Positions 22,398 to 34,395 of a stretch of 64,000 nucleotides of DNA are shown here, piece by piece. Origin of the DNA: Grifola frondosa. Taxonomy: Eukaryota; Basidiomycota; Agaricomycetes; Polyporales; Grifolaceae. Both the position numbers and the translations under genes were made by a program. Numbering within the stretch: position 1 is the stretch's first letter; each line of letters begins with the position of its first letter. The stretch is from NCBI GenBank assembly GCA_001683735.1, contig LUGG01000038.1, forward strand, positions 62,001 through 126,000. Reading direction: 5' to 3'. A model generated the notes under the pieces. It was not told the origin of the DNA. It ran no database searches and saw only the letters and a program-made list of their open reading frames with translations.

Positions 22398-23059
22398 ATG
22401 TGTAGCTTCATCTCTGGAATGAGCCGAACTCGACGTGTTTCCAGGATGGCCCGTTATTCCCTGGCTCTCAATACACTTCAGCACTCACTCGGCATCGGCT
22501 CGCTTGCTCTACTTTGCACCGTTTATATCTTCTTGGACTTGTTTCGGTCTTCGTCCGTACGCTCTGCAAATACCAGGATGCAGAGGTTATCTCGCTTCTG
22601 GATAAATCATAAGTGGCATTGCATTGATGCGCGGTGAATGAGTGCTTTCTCTGTTTCTCTATTTTATCTGTGAGTTAGATACTCGGTATGTGAGATTGAC
22701 TCGGAGTGAATCAAAGGACAGTGTTACATTCATTCTGAAACGTCTTGCTCTCTTGAATGAATCGACACTCAACATCCAAAATTGTTTGTTTAATCTGAAA
22801 CGAACTAGAGTCAGGCGCGTGGATTTCCCCTTTCATATTTACCCAAGCGACTCTGTTGGTTCACCGAAGCCAAGTGCTTCATCGGTTGACGTTTGACCGT
22901 AGCGTTTCCTCATCCACGGAATGGTAGAGGCGCAATTTCTATTCCGACGCCCCTCGTGCCATTGATAACCTCTAGAAGGCGCCTACACTGGTATATCATA
23001 TCCTCAACCGTCGGATCCAAGCCCGTTATCAATGGTCTCATTACAGCCAGCAATGGAGA
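22398..23059. other. Spacer between tail-to-tail F-box paralogs, no gene recognised
   Basis: The 3' flanks of the two inverted F-box/LRR paralogs. The short frames here show no recognisable domain. Confidence 0.4.
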
Positions 23060-23419
23060 CTAATCCCAGTAGCGCCCAACAATTATTGCACGCGAGGGTA
23101 TACTCCTTGATTTGCAGAACCAGTGCGTGTACAGCCCGTCAATCATCGAAAGTGTGCGCAGAGAGATCAAGAATTTGCCCCAGTCCAGGCTGAAGGCTGG
23201 GTGGTGTAATGCGCACCACTTGAAAGGTTCTTCCAAAGGGAGCGCGAGCAATTCTGCACCGGTGTGACCGTCGCGAAGGTCCAGGATGCGTTTATGGATC
23301 GATACCACCTGCGCAAAGTTAAGAAACGATGCCCAACCAACGCACGCAAGTGCACACTCACCAGCACGCGAATGCGGCGTTGATGATCGATCTCATCACA
23401 AGATGATGCGAAAGGCGCG

Positions 23420-25133
23420 CTACGCAGAAAACATAAATACATCACACGACGGCGCACGGAAACTGCGCACTTCGACGACCGACACCGTCGGTTCCGTCGG
23501 CTCACCGAGCGTCGTCGCACACTCCTTGGCCGAGCTGCGAGACTGGCTCAGCGACATGAGCACCGTGTTCCACCCCACAAACGGGCCCCCCGGCGGGACT
23601 GTCGGATCCAGCTGCGGGAATATCGCGTCGATGAACCGCGCAATCGGCACCGGGTCCGCGATCTCGAGCGGCTCCGTGATGTGCAGGCGATGTAACCCAT
23701 GCTCGTACGCCGGGAACGGCTCCGCGGGCAACGGGGCGCGGACGTCCAGCGCGGGCAGCATCGCGATCGACAGCTGCGGGCAGCACCGCGCGAAGTGTGC
23801 GAGCGCCTGCACGGACGGCAGCGTGTCCCATGGCACGAACGACAGCATCAGCAGCTTCAGTGCGCGCCACCCGCCCGCCATCAGCTCCATGTCCGCGTCT
23901 GGCATTGCGATACGCGTGAAGCGACTCCGGAATAGCACGTGCTCGAGCTTGTGCAATGCGAGCAGGGGCAGTATAAGTTCCGTCAGGCGCACCTCCGTGT
24001 TGCACCGCCCGAGCGCGGCGACGCACAGGTGGCGGAGGGAGCTGAACTTGGTGCGCATCAGCTCGAAGCATGCCAGATAGCTCGCGGGGTGCGTGGACGA
24101 GCTTGTGATGTATAACGACTCAAGTGGGGGCGATATCGCCGTGAACAACCTGGCGATGCTTGACGCTCGACCGTTCAGCGTCAGGAAGTGCAGCGAGGGG
24201 AAGCCGGAACAGTGAGAATATTCGCCTGGGCCAATCGACACGCTCGCCGTCAGCTCCGCCAGGCACGGGAGTGCAGAGAGGGCTCGCAGCACGCGCATAT
24301 CGAGGTCGATGTCTCGCACGTCCATCTTTCGCAGGTGGGAGAATGCGGCAACAGGAAGGAGGGAGAGCACGTTGAACCAGCCCGTGAGCTCGAGGTCCTT
24401 AACTAAAGGCACTTGGGAATGCAGACTACGCAGGAGCATTTCGATGCTGTGATCCCGCGTAGAGCGCGACTTCCTCTGCGTGTTGGAGAGGAAACCGCCG
24501 AACTCGATCCTGAGACGGATGAGATGCTCTGGCACGAGGAGCAGCGCGGACGTATCTGAGGGAGAATTGGGGCGCCATCGTAACTCCTTCAGCAATGGAA
24601 GTAGAGGCTTTCCATGGTTGTAGCGATAGAGATAAAATAGCGCGGCGGGGTCGGGGGCAGTGCGAGTCACGTACGACAACTTGCGAACGCGCCGCGCGTA
24701 AGACTGGAAACGCGCCCAGTCATCGGTGGTTATCTCTCCGGCAAGAACCTGCTGCGTTTTGAGTTGCAGATCAGCCATGTGAGAGTCATTGTTATCGACT
24801 CACGTGTCCCATTGCTATGTCCTCTCCGTCGTCTTCTTCTTCATCTTCATAGTCGGAATCATACTGTCGGGCGGCCTGGAAGCACGAAATAAGCTCGAGG
24901 AGTGGCACAAAGCCTTCTAGCCTCCTCCACAACGCGTCCAGAGCGGGATCAGCGAACATTCTGCAAACACGAGCAGACCGCGCCAGTGCCTGGCGTTCAG
25001 CCCGGCCATCTCCCGTAAGAACACCTGTAGCTTCATCTAATTTCGAATCCCAGCGGTCCAAGTCAGGTATTGGGGGAGACAGTTGAAGGAATATTTCGCG
25101 CAGAACATCGTAGACACCTAGAGCACGGTGCAT
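23420..25133 (-). CDS. F-box and leucine-rich-repeat-like protein
   Basis: Exon 1 (25133-24804, 110 residues) holds an F-box-like N-terminus: VYDVLREIFLQLSPP, then LARSARVCRMFADPALDALW, which matches the fungal pattern of an F-box followed by the 'VCR...dPAL..LW' helix. It ends in an acidic stretch. Exon 2 (24751-23420) follows after a 52-nt intron and encodes 443 residues of Leu-rich irregular repeats. The total is about 553 residues. Such proteins are substrate adaptors of SCF ubiquitin ligases and form large lineage-specific families in mushrooms (family knowledge). The frame at 23060-23308 (VSIHKRILDLRDGHTGAELL) could be a further C-terminal exon beyond 23420, since good donor and acceptor sites lie between, but the joining phase is not settled. 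Confidence 0.75.
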
Positions 25134-25473
25134 CTTGCAAGTTACTGTAGACTCGCCAGGTGTTTAAGCTCAAGGTTTAAGGTCTACAGCTCTCACTGCG
25201 GGACACTGCGCACGAAGAAAGGCAAGAGGTGAGGTGCATTGCTGAGTCAGCATCCAAGTGACCAGAAGAGGAACGAGCTCGCCACCATAAATTCTATACC
25301 AGACGTCCACTCGATGTGAGCAGATATAAAAAATACAAAGACATGTGCAAATTATTCTATGGTAAGCGTGGCGTTGCATATGCGGAATGCGTCTATGGGA
25401 ATAAGTATCTCGTGCTCTAGAATCCGTGAATTTTGGACCGCGCTTCCGAATGCAAGTCTCCGAAGCGAGTCGC
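25134..25473. other. Spacer between F-box and MFS genes
   Basis: Upstream flank of the F-box gene and 3' flank of the MFS gene, both on the minus strand. No further feature is seen. Confidence 0.45.
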
Positions 25474-27467
25474 TCAGGCCTCTATACCGCTCTTCTCTAG
25501 GTCCGACACGCTGCTTCCAGAGCTTATCGTCCCAGCACTGTCCTTCACGTCGCCCTCCAGGACCACCAAAGAGTTTGGCGCAGGTACGTGTGTCCGGTAA
25601 AATACGATGACTGCAAGCGCCTCTACGGCAACAGCAGCAAGCAGCCACCAGAACGTCGCCGCACGCCCGTCATAGCGCGTAAATCCGCCTTTCCGCTCCT
25701 CCACGCTCGACTCGATCGAGACGTCGATCGCAAGCCCAACAGATGCGCTCAGCTCGAGCCCACAGTTGTATATCGCGCCGACGATGCCTGCCATGCTTGC
25801 CGGTGCTGTCTGGAAAATGGCAATGCTTATGCACAGACAATATTTAGGGCTTGATTCGCATACATTAAAGGACGGCGATACTAACCTCGAGTGGGAATAT
25901 GTGATCATGGCGCCCGCAGAGCCGAGAACCAGTCCGGGGAAGACAAATGGCCAGTATTTGTCTGGGCCGTCCCCCAAGGCGAGCAGAATGGTCGCAACGA
26001 TCATCAATATGTGTCCGAATAGGATCAACAGCTTTGTGCTGAAGAAACGCGAAAGCGGTCCGGCGAAGCTGGCCAGAAGAGCCGCAACGCCAATCGGAAT
26101 CCTGTAACACAGAATTCGTAAATTTAAGACACAATGAGCGAGCTCACAAACGTACATGTGAACAGCCGACATTAGAACTGACATCCCATAGACCTGCTGA
26201 AATAGCGGATAAAATATGCTGATAGTCGTGGTCCACCAGAAGTATGGAATAAGCGAAACTCCGAACAGCACCGCAAAGTTTGGGAGAAACCACGTCTTCG
26301 GCGGACTAAAAAACTGTTCAGCAACGGATGCGGTGATTTGAGTGGTGGAACATACACTGCTGCATTTTCGGGCAGGGTCCTAGCTTCCCAGATGAAGAAT
26401 CCGACAACCATGAAGATCGAGATGATTAGCGGCGCGAGTACCTGGGCGGATGCCCACCCGGCGTCCGCTGCACTCGTAATAGCAAATATGAATAGAATCA
26501 ATGCAGCTAGGTCGGAGTATGAGATCTTACAAGCACAAAATGCAGGGCAAGGTGCGACTCACCAGTGAGAATAGTGACACCAACGAGATCTAGTTTCTTC
26601 ACTTTGGCAGACGTTGAAAGTCTCGCATTTTCAGCCTTCGTTTGCGGAGGAATGAGCAGAATACACGCTGCGGCCGCAGGCACAGCCAAGATAGTGACGA
26701 AGAAGAAGACCCAATGATAACTGGCGAACTGAACAAACAGAGCGCTGATGACAGCGCCGAATACTAAGACCAAAAAAACTTCAACATACAATCGCGTAAA
26801 AATAAAGCAAAACGTACCGTTTCCGATTCCCCCCACTCCACCGAATAGAGAAATCGCTCGTGCTTGTTCCCGCGGCTCAGGGAAAAGCTGCACAATTAGC
26901 GCCAATGCCGATGGGATCGTGAGCGCAGCACCTAGCGCATATAGTCAATAATTTCTCAGGAAAAGATGCGAGAGATGACTTACAGATACCACAAAGCGCT
27001 CTAAGAACTATAAGACCAATTTTATTGGCAACAAATCCAGCACCGAGGGAGAAGAGTCCAAGGGTGCAGACCCCCGAGACAAAGGCCGGCTCTACAATAG
27101 ATATGAGGGTCGCAATATTGTGGATACCAAACCGAACATACTGGGATGATATACATCGCTTATCCGACCACTCTGTGAGCCTCAAAATTAGTATCAGATA
27201 GCATTTCAAAGCAGATTGACTCACGATTAGCAGAAAAGAAGCATACGTGAGCTGGAATGCACTCATTACCCAGCTTGATTCGCTTTCGTCCAAGTTGAAC
27301 GCCTCCTTCAGAGCGGGAGTAGCAGCAAAGAGGGCAGACAGATTAAACGAGTCTAAGAACATGGCCAGACAAAACACGGCGAAAAGAGTATATCTCCTCG
27401 CGTTTGATAGTGTGAGAGAAACCCGGACGACCATGCGCTCGGAGTCATGGCTGTCGACTCGGTCCAT
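25474..27467 (-). CDS. Major facilitator superfamily transporter (DHA2-like)
   Basis: Nine exons join without any frame conflict: 27467-27225, 27172-27133, 27091-26984, 26931-26818, 26763-26563, 26506-26352, 26313-26156, 26101-25886 and 25825-25474 (1587 nt, 528 residues). Many hydrophobic segments are visible. Family hallmarks include SWVMSAFQLTYASFLLISGR followed by SDVYHP (loop 2-3 motif), IPSALALIVQLFPEPREQAR, GGVGGIGNVFGAVISALFV (motif C-like) and IPIGVAALLASFAGPLSRFF. This is the pattern of fungal 14-helix drug/H+ antiporters. The substrate is unknown. Two decayed relatives lie at 39.7-41.0 and 49.6-50.3 kb, so this is the functional copy of a locally amplified gene. Confidence 0.88.
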
Positions 27468-28099
27468 TGCTGTACGATGGTCAAATGTGGGGAATTTTGG
27501 ACCTGCCCATCCTGCCAGCGAACAGATTAGGCTTTATACTAATTGCACAATGATGAATCAGCCATTCGACGACATCAGAGATTATGAAGCTCGATCGCCT
27601 TCACATTTGCTTACCAACACAGGAAGCCTATAAGAAGGTAATTAGCGCCATATCAAATCACAGAAGAAGACCTGCCAAAAGGTTGGACAGCGGATGACTA
27701 ATGAGACAGAATGCAAGAGATAGCATTTTACACTAACACTTGTTCAATGGGTCTCGTTTTCTTTCGCGGACTGATTCATCTTTTCCTCGAAAATCTAGAC
27801 ACTAGGGTCAGTATACTTATATCCATCTGAAGACCTGAAGCCTTGTTTGCGACCCGACTTTACTGACTGTCTTCAAACCTTAAGTTCATGACGGTTAGCA
27901 TCTCCGCAACTTTCGGAATGTCACAGCGTGACTTCGACGATAACCCGTCCTTCAAGCGCCAAGTCGGCCACAGTGAGAGCAATGTGTGGCTGAGACGCTG
28001 ATCTAATACGCACCGCAAGTACGCTTCGATCGCCGTAGCCAAGAACGAGGTCTGTGTTTATGAATATTTCCGGGATGTAAGCAACGAGCCCTCGACAAA
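27468..28099. other. Intergenic, no gene recognised
   Basis: This is the upstream flank of the MFS gene and the 3' flank of the kinase-like gene. Nothing further is seen. Confidence 0.4.
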
Positions 28100-28113
28100 T
28101 GATAGCGAACGGA

Positions 28114-29744
28114 TCAGCAAAAGGCACAGGGGTGTGGCGCGATAGCACACGCAACACAAACACCCGGAACCGCATGGTGATTCACGAAAAAGAAGCTCAC
28201 TGTAACATACGTCATACCGATAAGTTGACGTGCAGTACCTCCTATAATCTGCCTCATTCTATCAATAAAGTTCAACAGGAAAACATTAACAGCGCACCGC
28301 ATCTTGCATTTGACAAAGACCGACTGAACAGCTAGAGCGCAATCGCCAACGAGACAAGTCTCACACGGAGCACGCCAGAAACTCCTTGGAATGACTGGAA
28401 AGTAATTCAGACCTACCTCCCGCGTCTGAAGGAGCTTAGCGGGCGGTATCGTAGATCGCAATATTCGCAATAGCTCTAAGGCAGCTGAAGCAATGATGCG
28501 ACCAGATGCATTATATGAAGACACGTCCTGGAGGAGTTGAATAATTTCCGAGAAGTCATTTTCGGCCGGCTGCAGGCTCAATAAGAGTAAGTCGAAATCA
28601 TTCAGCGGCATGATCAAACACACCTCATCCGTAGATAAGTCGTCCTGTTTGGTACACGTCCACAGAGAAGGGCTTGAAGGGCTTGCCTTTCGTCGTCTCC
28701 ATGGCTCTATGTTCCCGGACCATCTGAAAAGGATTAACCAAATATTAGGAAAAGGCCAGTGTGCGGGAAAGCGATTGGCAAAGCCAAAATCGATAAGTGA
28801 ATATCACACAGGGAATGTAGATCGAAATTCGGAGGAGGTTCGACCTTGACCGGGTATTGATAGGCATCATCGAAGATCCGTCTGTCTGGTCGCGTCCCAT
28901 AGTAATTCATCAGAATTTCTCAAACGAAATATCCTGATAGCGACATAAATATCTCACGCATGCATAACCAACATCGAACCGGGATACTCACTAGTTGCGC
29001 GAAACGATTGGCGTGCAAGAACGATAGAACACAATGTGGGGTTGTTGTCAGCGTATAAAAGAGGAATATGCTCCTTCTCACCGTAAGAAGCTGTTCAGCA
29101 AAATCAAGATACTCGGATTGGTTCAAGAAAGGATCATCGTCACACCCATCACAATACGGCATAACGACGAAGCGACAATCGTCATATTCAATGAACTCTA
29201 GCGCTGGAACGGTAGCGTTCGCTGGATCAGAACGTAGAGGTTCGGAACTCAATAACCGCAGAATTTCGAATTCACGCAGTCCTTCTGAGCCCTTAGGGAC
29301 GAGTTTGATCACCACATCTCTGTTCATGCTGGGAAGTCAAGGCGACATGAGTAGATGCATTCGATGACATAGTGGTAATGTATCACTGACTTACCTCCAG
29401 CAGCCTAGAGTAGAGCAGACTAGCATATACGAGCGACAAAAATTCTGCAACCCGAAGTATACAGCACTCACGCGGCCGAAGTAGCTATAAAACTCTTCTG
29501 TTCGGATTCCATACAAGCCAAAGGAATCCAAATCCGGAGATGCAGTCCCGTTTGATATACTGACGAGGCCTCCATCTCTGTGGCGATAAAGGTCATAGCC
29601 TCGTTCTTTGAAGAAAGGTCTTAGCAATTCCCAAGGTTGCCACCATTCTGGATCCTTGAAAGCATCTATATCTCTCCATGACCGCAGCGACGAAGGTAGA
29701 CACTGTTCACAATGTCTATGACATGCACTTGAGATACAATGCAA
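28114..29744 (-). pseudogene. Fungal protein-kinase-like gene, disrupted
   Basis: Pieces in order resemble a mushroom-specific kinase-like family. The N-terminal segment (WELLRPFFKERGYDLYRHRD) is at about 29650-29475. The N-lobe (NRDVVIKLVPKGSEGLREFE, with the VxIK lysine) is at about 29327-29070. The catalytic-loop region (FLHANRFAQL then DISFE) spans an intron. The activation-loop start (YSLIDFGF, DFG motif) is near 28805. The DVYQTGRL segment (subdomain IX-like) is next, and the C-lobe helices run to 28114. A base is missing just after DISFE, and a TGA codon interrupts the stretch between FPV and YSLIDFG; no intron could remove it. The gene is therefore not translatable as read. A second, shorter copy is at 48.65-49.34 kb. 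Confidence 0.6.
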
Positions 29745-30195
29745 TAGTAGATTTTCTTGCTTACGATGGTCTTCCCATCAGATACGTCCTCCGAGTGCAT
29801 AGATCCTCAGATACTATGATAAGAAATTCCAGGATCGGATACTCTAGAATGCCGGCTTCAAGTTTCTCAATGACAACCTCAACTAGCTCAAAGACAGTTC
29901 AAATAATAAAGTTGGAAACCTGCGCCGTACGGGCGCTAATTTACATATTCACACTCGCGCGCTTGTTATGTTTTGTCCAGAAAATAGATCACTTCGCCGC
30001 AGCCATCTAGCGAATCTGTACTTGATCTACGCCACGACCCCCACTAAACTTTAAGCCAGAGCTAAAATCTGCAACTCGACTAGAACATGGACTTTGATTT
30101 AAAATGCAATACGTGGTGACTACAATTTAACAAAAATGTCCCTCCTCCCGCTTGTCGAGCCGAAAAGGGCAGTGTCTCGAGCGATAAATTTGCAA
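29745..30195. other. Spacer between kinase-like and F-box genes
   Basis: The part near 30.0-30.2 kb is similar, in reverse complement, to 43.31-43.49 kb (shared TCCTTTTCGGCT-like and GGCTTAAAGTTTAGTG segments), so the inverted duplication includes this non-coding DNA. No gene is seen. Confidence 0.5.
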
Positions 30196-31723
30196 CTACC
30201 ATGCGTGGCGTGATGTGCGCGGCCCAAGTCTTTTTAGCTGGGAGCTGGTAATGTCATCGCCGAGGTCCAAGCTCGACTCGGAAGACGAGCTATCCACGTC
30301 GTCCGCCCATTCGTCATCTTCGTCTTCGTCTGAAGCGTAGGCTGGGTGGCACTCTCTCAGTACGCCCCAAGACGTCTGCATCACTGGATTATGGCCGGCA
30401 AGTATGTGGTGCATCGTCTCCCCCTCTTCTACCAGCGCGGGGTGGCAGATCAGAGGCAGCCGCGGTGAAAACGTGTAGGAAGACAGTGAGTACCGATCCA
30501 GGATCCGGACATTCTCTATCTGTGCGAAATGCCTCACGGGCGCAAGCAACGACTTGTGCAGGGCCATCGCGTGTCCGGGATCGTCGTCGCGCCATACTAC
30601 CCAGAGGTCAAGATACGACAGTTTGACCGAGGCGAAGATGGCCGTATCTCTTTCTATGCGACACCAAGGTATGATCAGATGCTCCAGAACGGGGCACAGA
30701 GTGAGAATCTCTGCGATGTCGCCATCGTGGATGTTGTTATAGCAGAAGAGATGGAGGTACATGAGTCTGTGGCCGTGCTTCGCCAATAGCTGTAGCTCCA
30801 ATGGGAAGGCCGCATTCCATGTGAGGCGTTTGAGTTTCGGCAAGTCCCATGCAGTAATGATCGCATGGTTATAACAGAATTCGAGGTCTTCCAGCATCGG
30901 CAGGTAGACGCGAGCCGGAACATGGGGCGTCTTAAGGCTCATGTTAGAGGAAAAATGGAGGTGCAAGGAGACGAGATTGGCACATGCGTTGAGCAGCTGA
31001 GGGAGAGTGTCGCGGATGCAGTATTCGAACGATATGACACGCACGAAGAGCTCCAACGTCCGGAGTTCCGCTGCCCTGCGCTCGAGAGCTAATCCTGCGC
31101 GGTTTTTTTCCGATAGAAGGAACCAGGTATTCACTTTGTAAGATTGCCAATCAGGATCGAAGTCGGAGTCATACGGCCACGAGCAAAATGTCTTCAGCCT
31201 CCGACATCTGTCAAGTATATATTGCACGTCCTTCCAGATCGATTTGACGAGACTGTGTCTGTGCCGCGATAGACAGCGAAGCTGTAAGCCTTTGATTAAG
31301 TCACTGACGCAATAACACGATGTCTCCAAGGTATCAGCGAGGGCAGCAATCTGACCTATGCGGAGGAGCACGATGTCCTCGTACAAGATCTCCATCCCGA
31401 CCTCGAACCAGCCTCTGCAAACGAGGGGAAATGACTTCTTCGTCCGCATGGCCTGCATCCATCCTGAGTTTGAACCACCGATGAGCGACACTTCCAGCTC
31501 ATGAGATGGAGGAATTGCCAGTCTGAGGACATGTAGAAGCAACTCCGGTGGCAACCTCCGGTATATAAGCGGTCGTGCCCCAGCTTTTTCCTGAAAAATT
31601 CGCGATGAAAATCTACAATTAGACACCGACATTGACAAAATAAATTTTACTTACCCCTGGCACCACTTTCGCGCCGTCGGCGATTTCGTGCATATGTTTG
31701 TTTGGCGGGAAGCTTCTCTCCAT
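30196..31723 (-). CDS. F-box protein with Leu-rich body and acidic tail
   Basis: Exon 1 (31723-31655, 23 residues) and exon 2 (31590-30196, 464 residues) give about 487 residues. The F-box (YRRLPPELLLHVLRLAIPP ... SFPLVCRGWFEVGMEILYED) starts near residue 33 and is followed by Leu-rich repeats such as LPKLKRLTWN and LCPVLEHLIIPWC. The C-terminus has a run of Asp/Glu/Ser (SDEDEDDEWADD). It is probably an SCF ubiquitin-ligase adaptor (family knowledge). The exon-1 start was chosen because the paralog at 41781 has the same 69-nt first exon and intron position. This copy is open throughout; the paralog at 41.8-43.3 kb is broken. Confidence 0.82.
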
Positions 31724-31819
31724 TGCTATTCTGCTTAAGAATGATAGAACGCTTAGAATCGGATCTGATACACAACTTGAATACCAAACCTTTAATTTGC
31801 GCAACACCAAGATGAGCTT

Positions 31820-33012
31820 GAGGTTCCGATTCACCCTGAATCGGATTATAATACGATGAACCCAAGCAGGGGGTCACATGATAAGCGTTGTCTTCCGCTT
31901 TTTCGCCATATCTGGCACTCTGAAACAAGAATTCCACTTTATAATAGCCACGCTTCTGACATGGCCTCTTACCGCGCTAACGTTGTTTCTGTCTACACCG
32001 TACAACTCCTGCACCCCTGTCAATCTAACCAGTTAGGTAACTTATTGCACAAAGTGATATGTTTGTTATTAATTTTGAGGGTGTTGTACTCATTATTGGA
32101 CCGCTCAGATCGAATACGTGTAATTCTGAATTTCTATCTGCATATTGCCGTGCTGGAATCATCATTGTTTATATGTTTGGACTCGTTTTTTGAAGTGGTA
32201 AGTACGTCTGTCGGCTTTTCGGCGAGCTGTGATTGAATGGATGGCTAGGGTACACACAGTTTGATTCAGGCATAAGGGTGGAATCTATTAGGAGTCAATG
32301 GGAATTATCGGTAAGCAATTGGTGTGGTGGTTTTCGATGGAAACAGTGCCTAATACATTTCGCAGTGGACATGTGTGGGACAAGGCAATTGTCACGAGCC
32401 AGTTGATACAATCTGTTTGGATGGCTGCACTGTGGGCAGACTGACATTTTGGAGATGAACTTTGGGTTCATTTGTGATTGTGAGCCCACGGGCATTGTGG
32501 GCGGTGGTCGGTCATTGAAGACAAATGATAAGTTTGTTCCATGTGCGGAACTAGCCGGTTGTGCTGTGGTTGCGGGTTTGTTGCCCGATTGTGGTGAATA
32601 CACAGTGGTATACCTACACGCCCGCACGGACGGATACCGTCCGTGCGGGCGTGTAGGTTGCATAAGTGAACAGACTGTTTCTTCGATCAACTTCAATGTG
32701 GTTGTGCTGATGTTACTTTGGCGATGTTGGTTCCGCATCTCACTGTGCGTCAGATGAACGAGGTCGTATGTTTCGACCATATCTCGACTTCCTATCATTT
32801 GAGGACTTTGGCTGATAAGCTGAATGTTCTTACGGCACATGTATGTGACACAGGTTCTCTCTGTATCATGTACATTATCTGTAACTACAAATACTACATT
32901 TCGGTAACTCACTTTTGTACAACAAATAGCCTGATGCCCAGCACCCTCCGGAGTAAGAGCACCATCAACAGCAGTGAATCGGATTGGGCGGGCGCAGAAC
33001 GCCGTCTACCCC
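31820..33012. other. About 1.2 kb present in one arm of the inverted duplication only
   Basis: Upstream of the F-box gene, the sequence matches the other arm up to about 31819 and again from about 33013. In the other arm these points are adjacent (about 41700). The extra segment carries TCCGATTCAC near one end and GTGAATCGGA near the other, an open minus frame of 205 codons (32295-32912) with four widely spaced Cys, and a strong hairpin at 32612-32658. No known domain was recognised. It may be a transposable-element insertion, or a deletion in the other arm. Confidence 0.5.
32612..32658. repeat. 22-bp perfect GC-rich inverted repeat with 3-nt loop
   Basis: The arm 32612-32633 (core CACGCCCGCACGGACGG) is exactly reverse-complementary to 32637-32658, with only ATA between. 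Such a near-perfect palindrome is rare by chance and would form a very stable hairpin in DNA or RNA. Confidence 0.9.
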
Positions 33013-34395
33013 CAAGTGAGAGTTACAATAACGGAGCTGTCCCGAGCTCCTGATGCTACTGTCTGAGCTTTAAGCACGTGATTATTGCAACGCGTCGCGT
33101 CGCGATCGCCGATCCACGTTCGCGTAGTGATCGAGTTCAGCCTCCCCGTAGCCTGGCGCTGGCCAAAATCGTTCCCACTCGCTCTTCCAACCCACGGGCC
33201 AAAGTTCCCTCGACGCCAGCTGGTGTCAGCGCGGCTGCCACACGTTCGCGGCGTGCACCTCCAAGTCGATTTCCGAATGTCTGGTGATTGCCTCCAAGCT
33301 TATCTATCGTAATGTTACATTTTCCACACGACAGTCGGCCGGAATGAAGCAATAAGTAAGGTAGGGACCAGTAATCGCGGCCCGCGCCACACACCCGACT
33401 GCGAAACACCATGCCATGTACAAGTGTGTGTGTGTGTGACTGATAAGATCAGACGTACGCTGCGACGAGTAGTGGCGGGCACCGCCTCGACATGGAATGG
33501 AGAAGACCAACAACAGCAGAAAGAAATGCGAGAGAGGAGGGAAGCAAGAGATCCAAGAGTTAGGTAAAACGACGTAGAAGGCATTACTCGGGCGTGATAA
33601 CACACTAGCTGTAGGTAGGGCAGATTAGGCCGTCCAGGGCCACTCGCCGGCCCGCCAGTATCAGTCAGGCAGGCGCATGTAAGTCGCCTCGCACGGACTT
33701 GGCGGGCCTGCCCGGCACCGGGGCACGGCATTGCGCTGACGAGGGCACGCGAACACACAAATGGCGAGCTAAAGCTACGATGCGAGAATGTCTGGGGAAC
33801 ATAAACAGTACAAGCATGAATGGGAGGTAGAATTGTCGTGTGTGGTGGTAAGGAGCCACAAGTCCCTAAGCGCACAAGCCAATGATGATAGAGGATTCAT
33901 GGAAGAAGCCAGCATGAACAAGACTGGGCCCGGAATCAGGGGATGGAGAGGAACACGGATGACCAGAATGGGAAGGTCTACAGCGCAAAGGATCTCCGGA
34001 GGGTCACGAACTAGGGAGGGGCCGATCGTTCTTGAGTGGCATGTCAGCCTCGTCTTCTCGTCGCAACAGAGGGGTGTGACCGTCAATGGCAGTGAAGGGG
34101 ATGCAAGGTAAGGTGTTCCGGGAGGAGTCAGGGTGATAAAAGGAGGGGAGATGTTACGGCACAACGACGATATACGATAGCGGACGAGACAAGGCAGCAT
34201 GACGGCAGGAGACAGTTGATGAAGTGGAACATGCACGCATACATGAGGATTGAGATTGGAGGGGAACGGGATACTGCAGCGGGACCCTGCCCAAATCGTC
34301 ATTTCGCGTCAGCCGTGCTGCCACGAGGTTGGTAACGCAAAAACATACCAGACAATATGAAGCAAAAACCCTACTATATACAGCACCATACCAGA
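33013..34395. other. Non-coding part of the inverted duplication, between F-box and G-alpha genes
   Basis: 33013-33290 resembles the reverse complement of 41480-41700, including the shared core CGTCGCGATCGCCGATCCA. 33880-34300 resembles the reverse complement of about 41120-41470. A short TG microsatellite lies at 33424-33438. No gene is recognised; the open frames are not conserved between the two arms. Confidence 0.5.

Noticed and set aside
23502..24071. 189-codon minus frame rich in Arg and Ala
   Set aside because: An alternative frame within the GC-rich second exon of the F-box/LRR gene.
32295..32912. 205-codon minus frame as a real gene
   Set aside because: It runs through the 22-bp palindrome, has no recognisable domain beyond scattered Cys, and the segment is absent from the other duplication arm. 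It is kept only as part of a possible mobile segment.
33424..33438. TG dinucleotide run
   Set aside because: Short ordinary microsatellite, noted only within the surrounding region.
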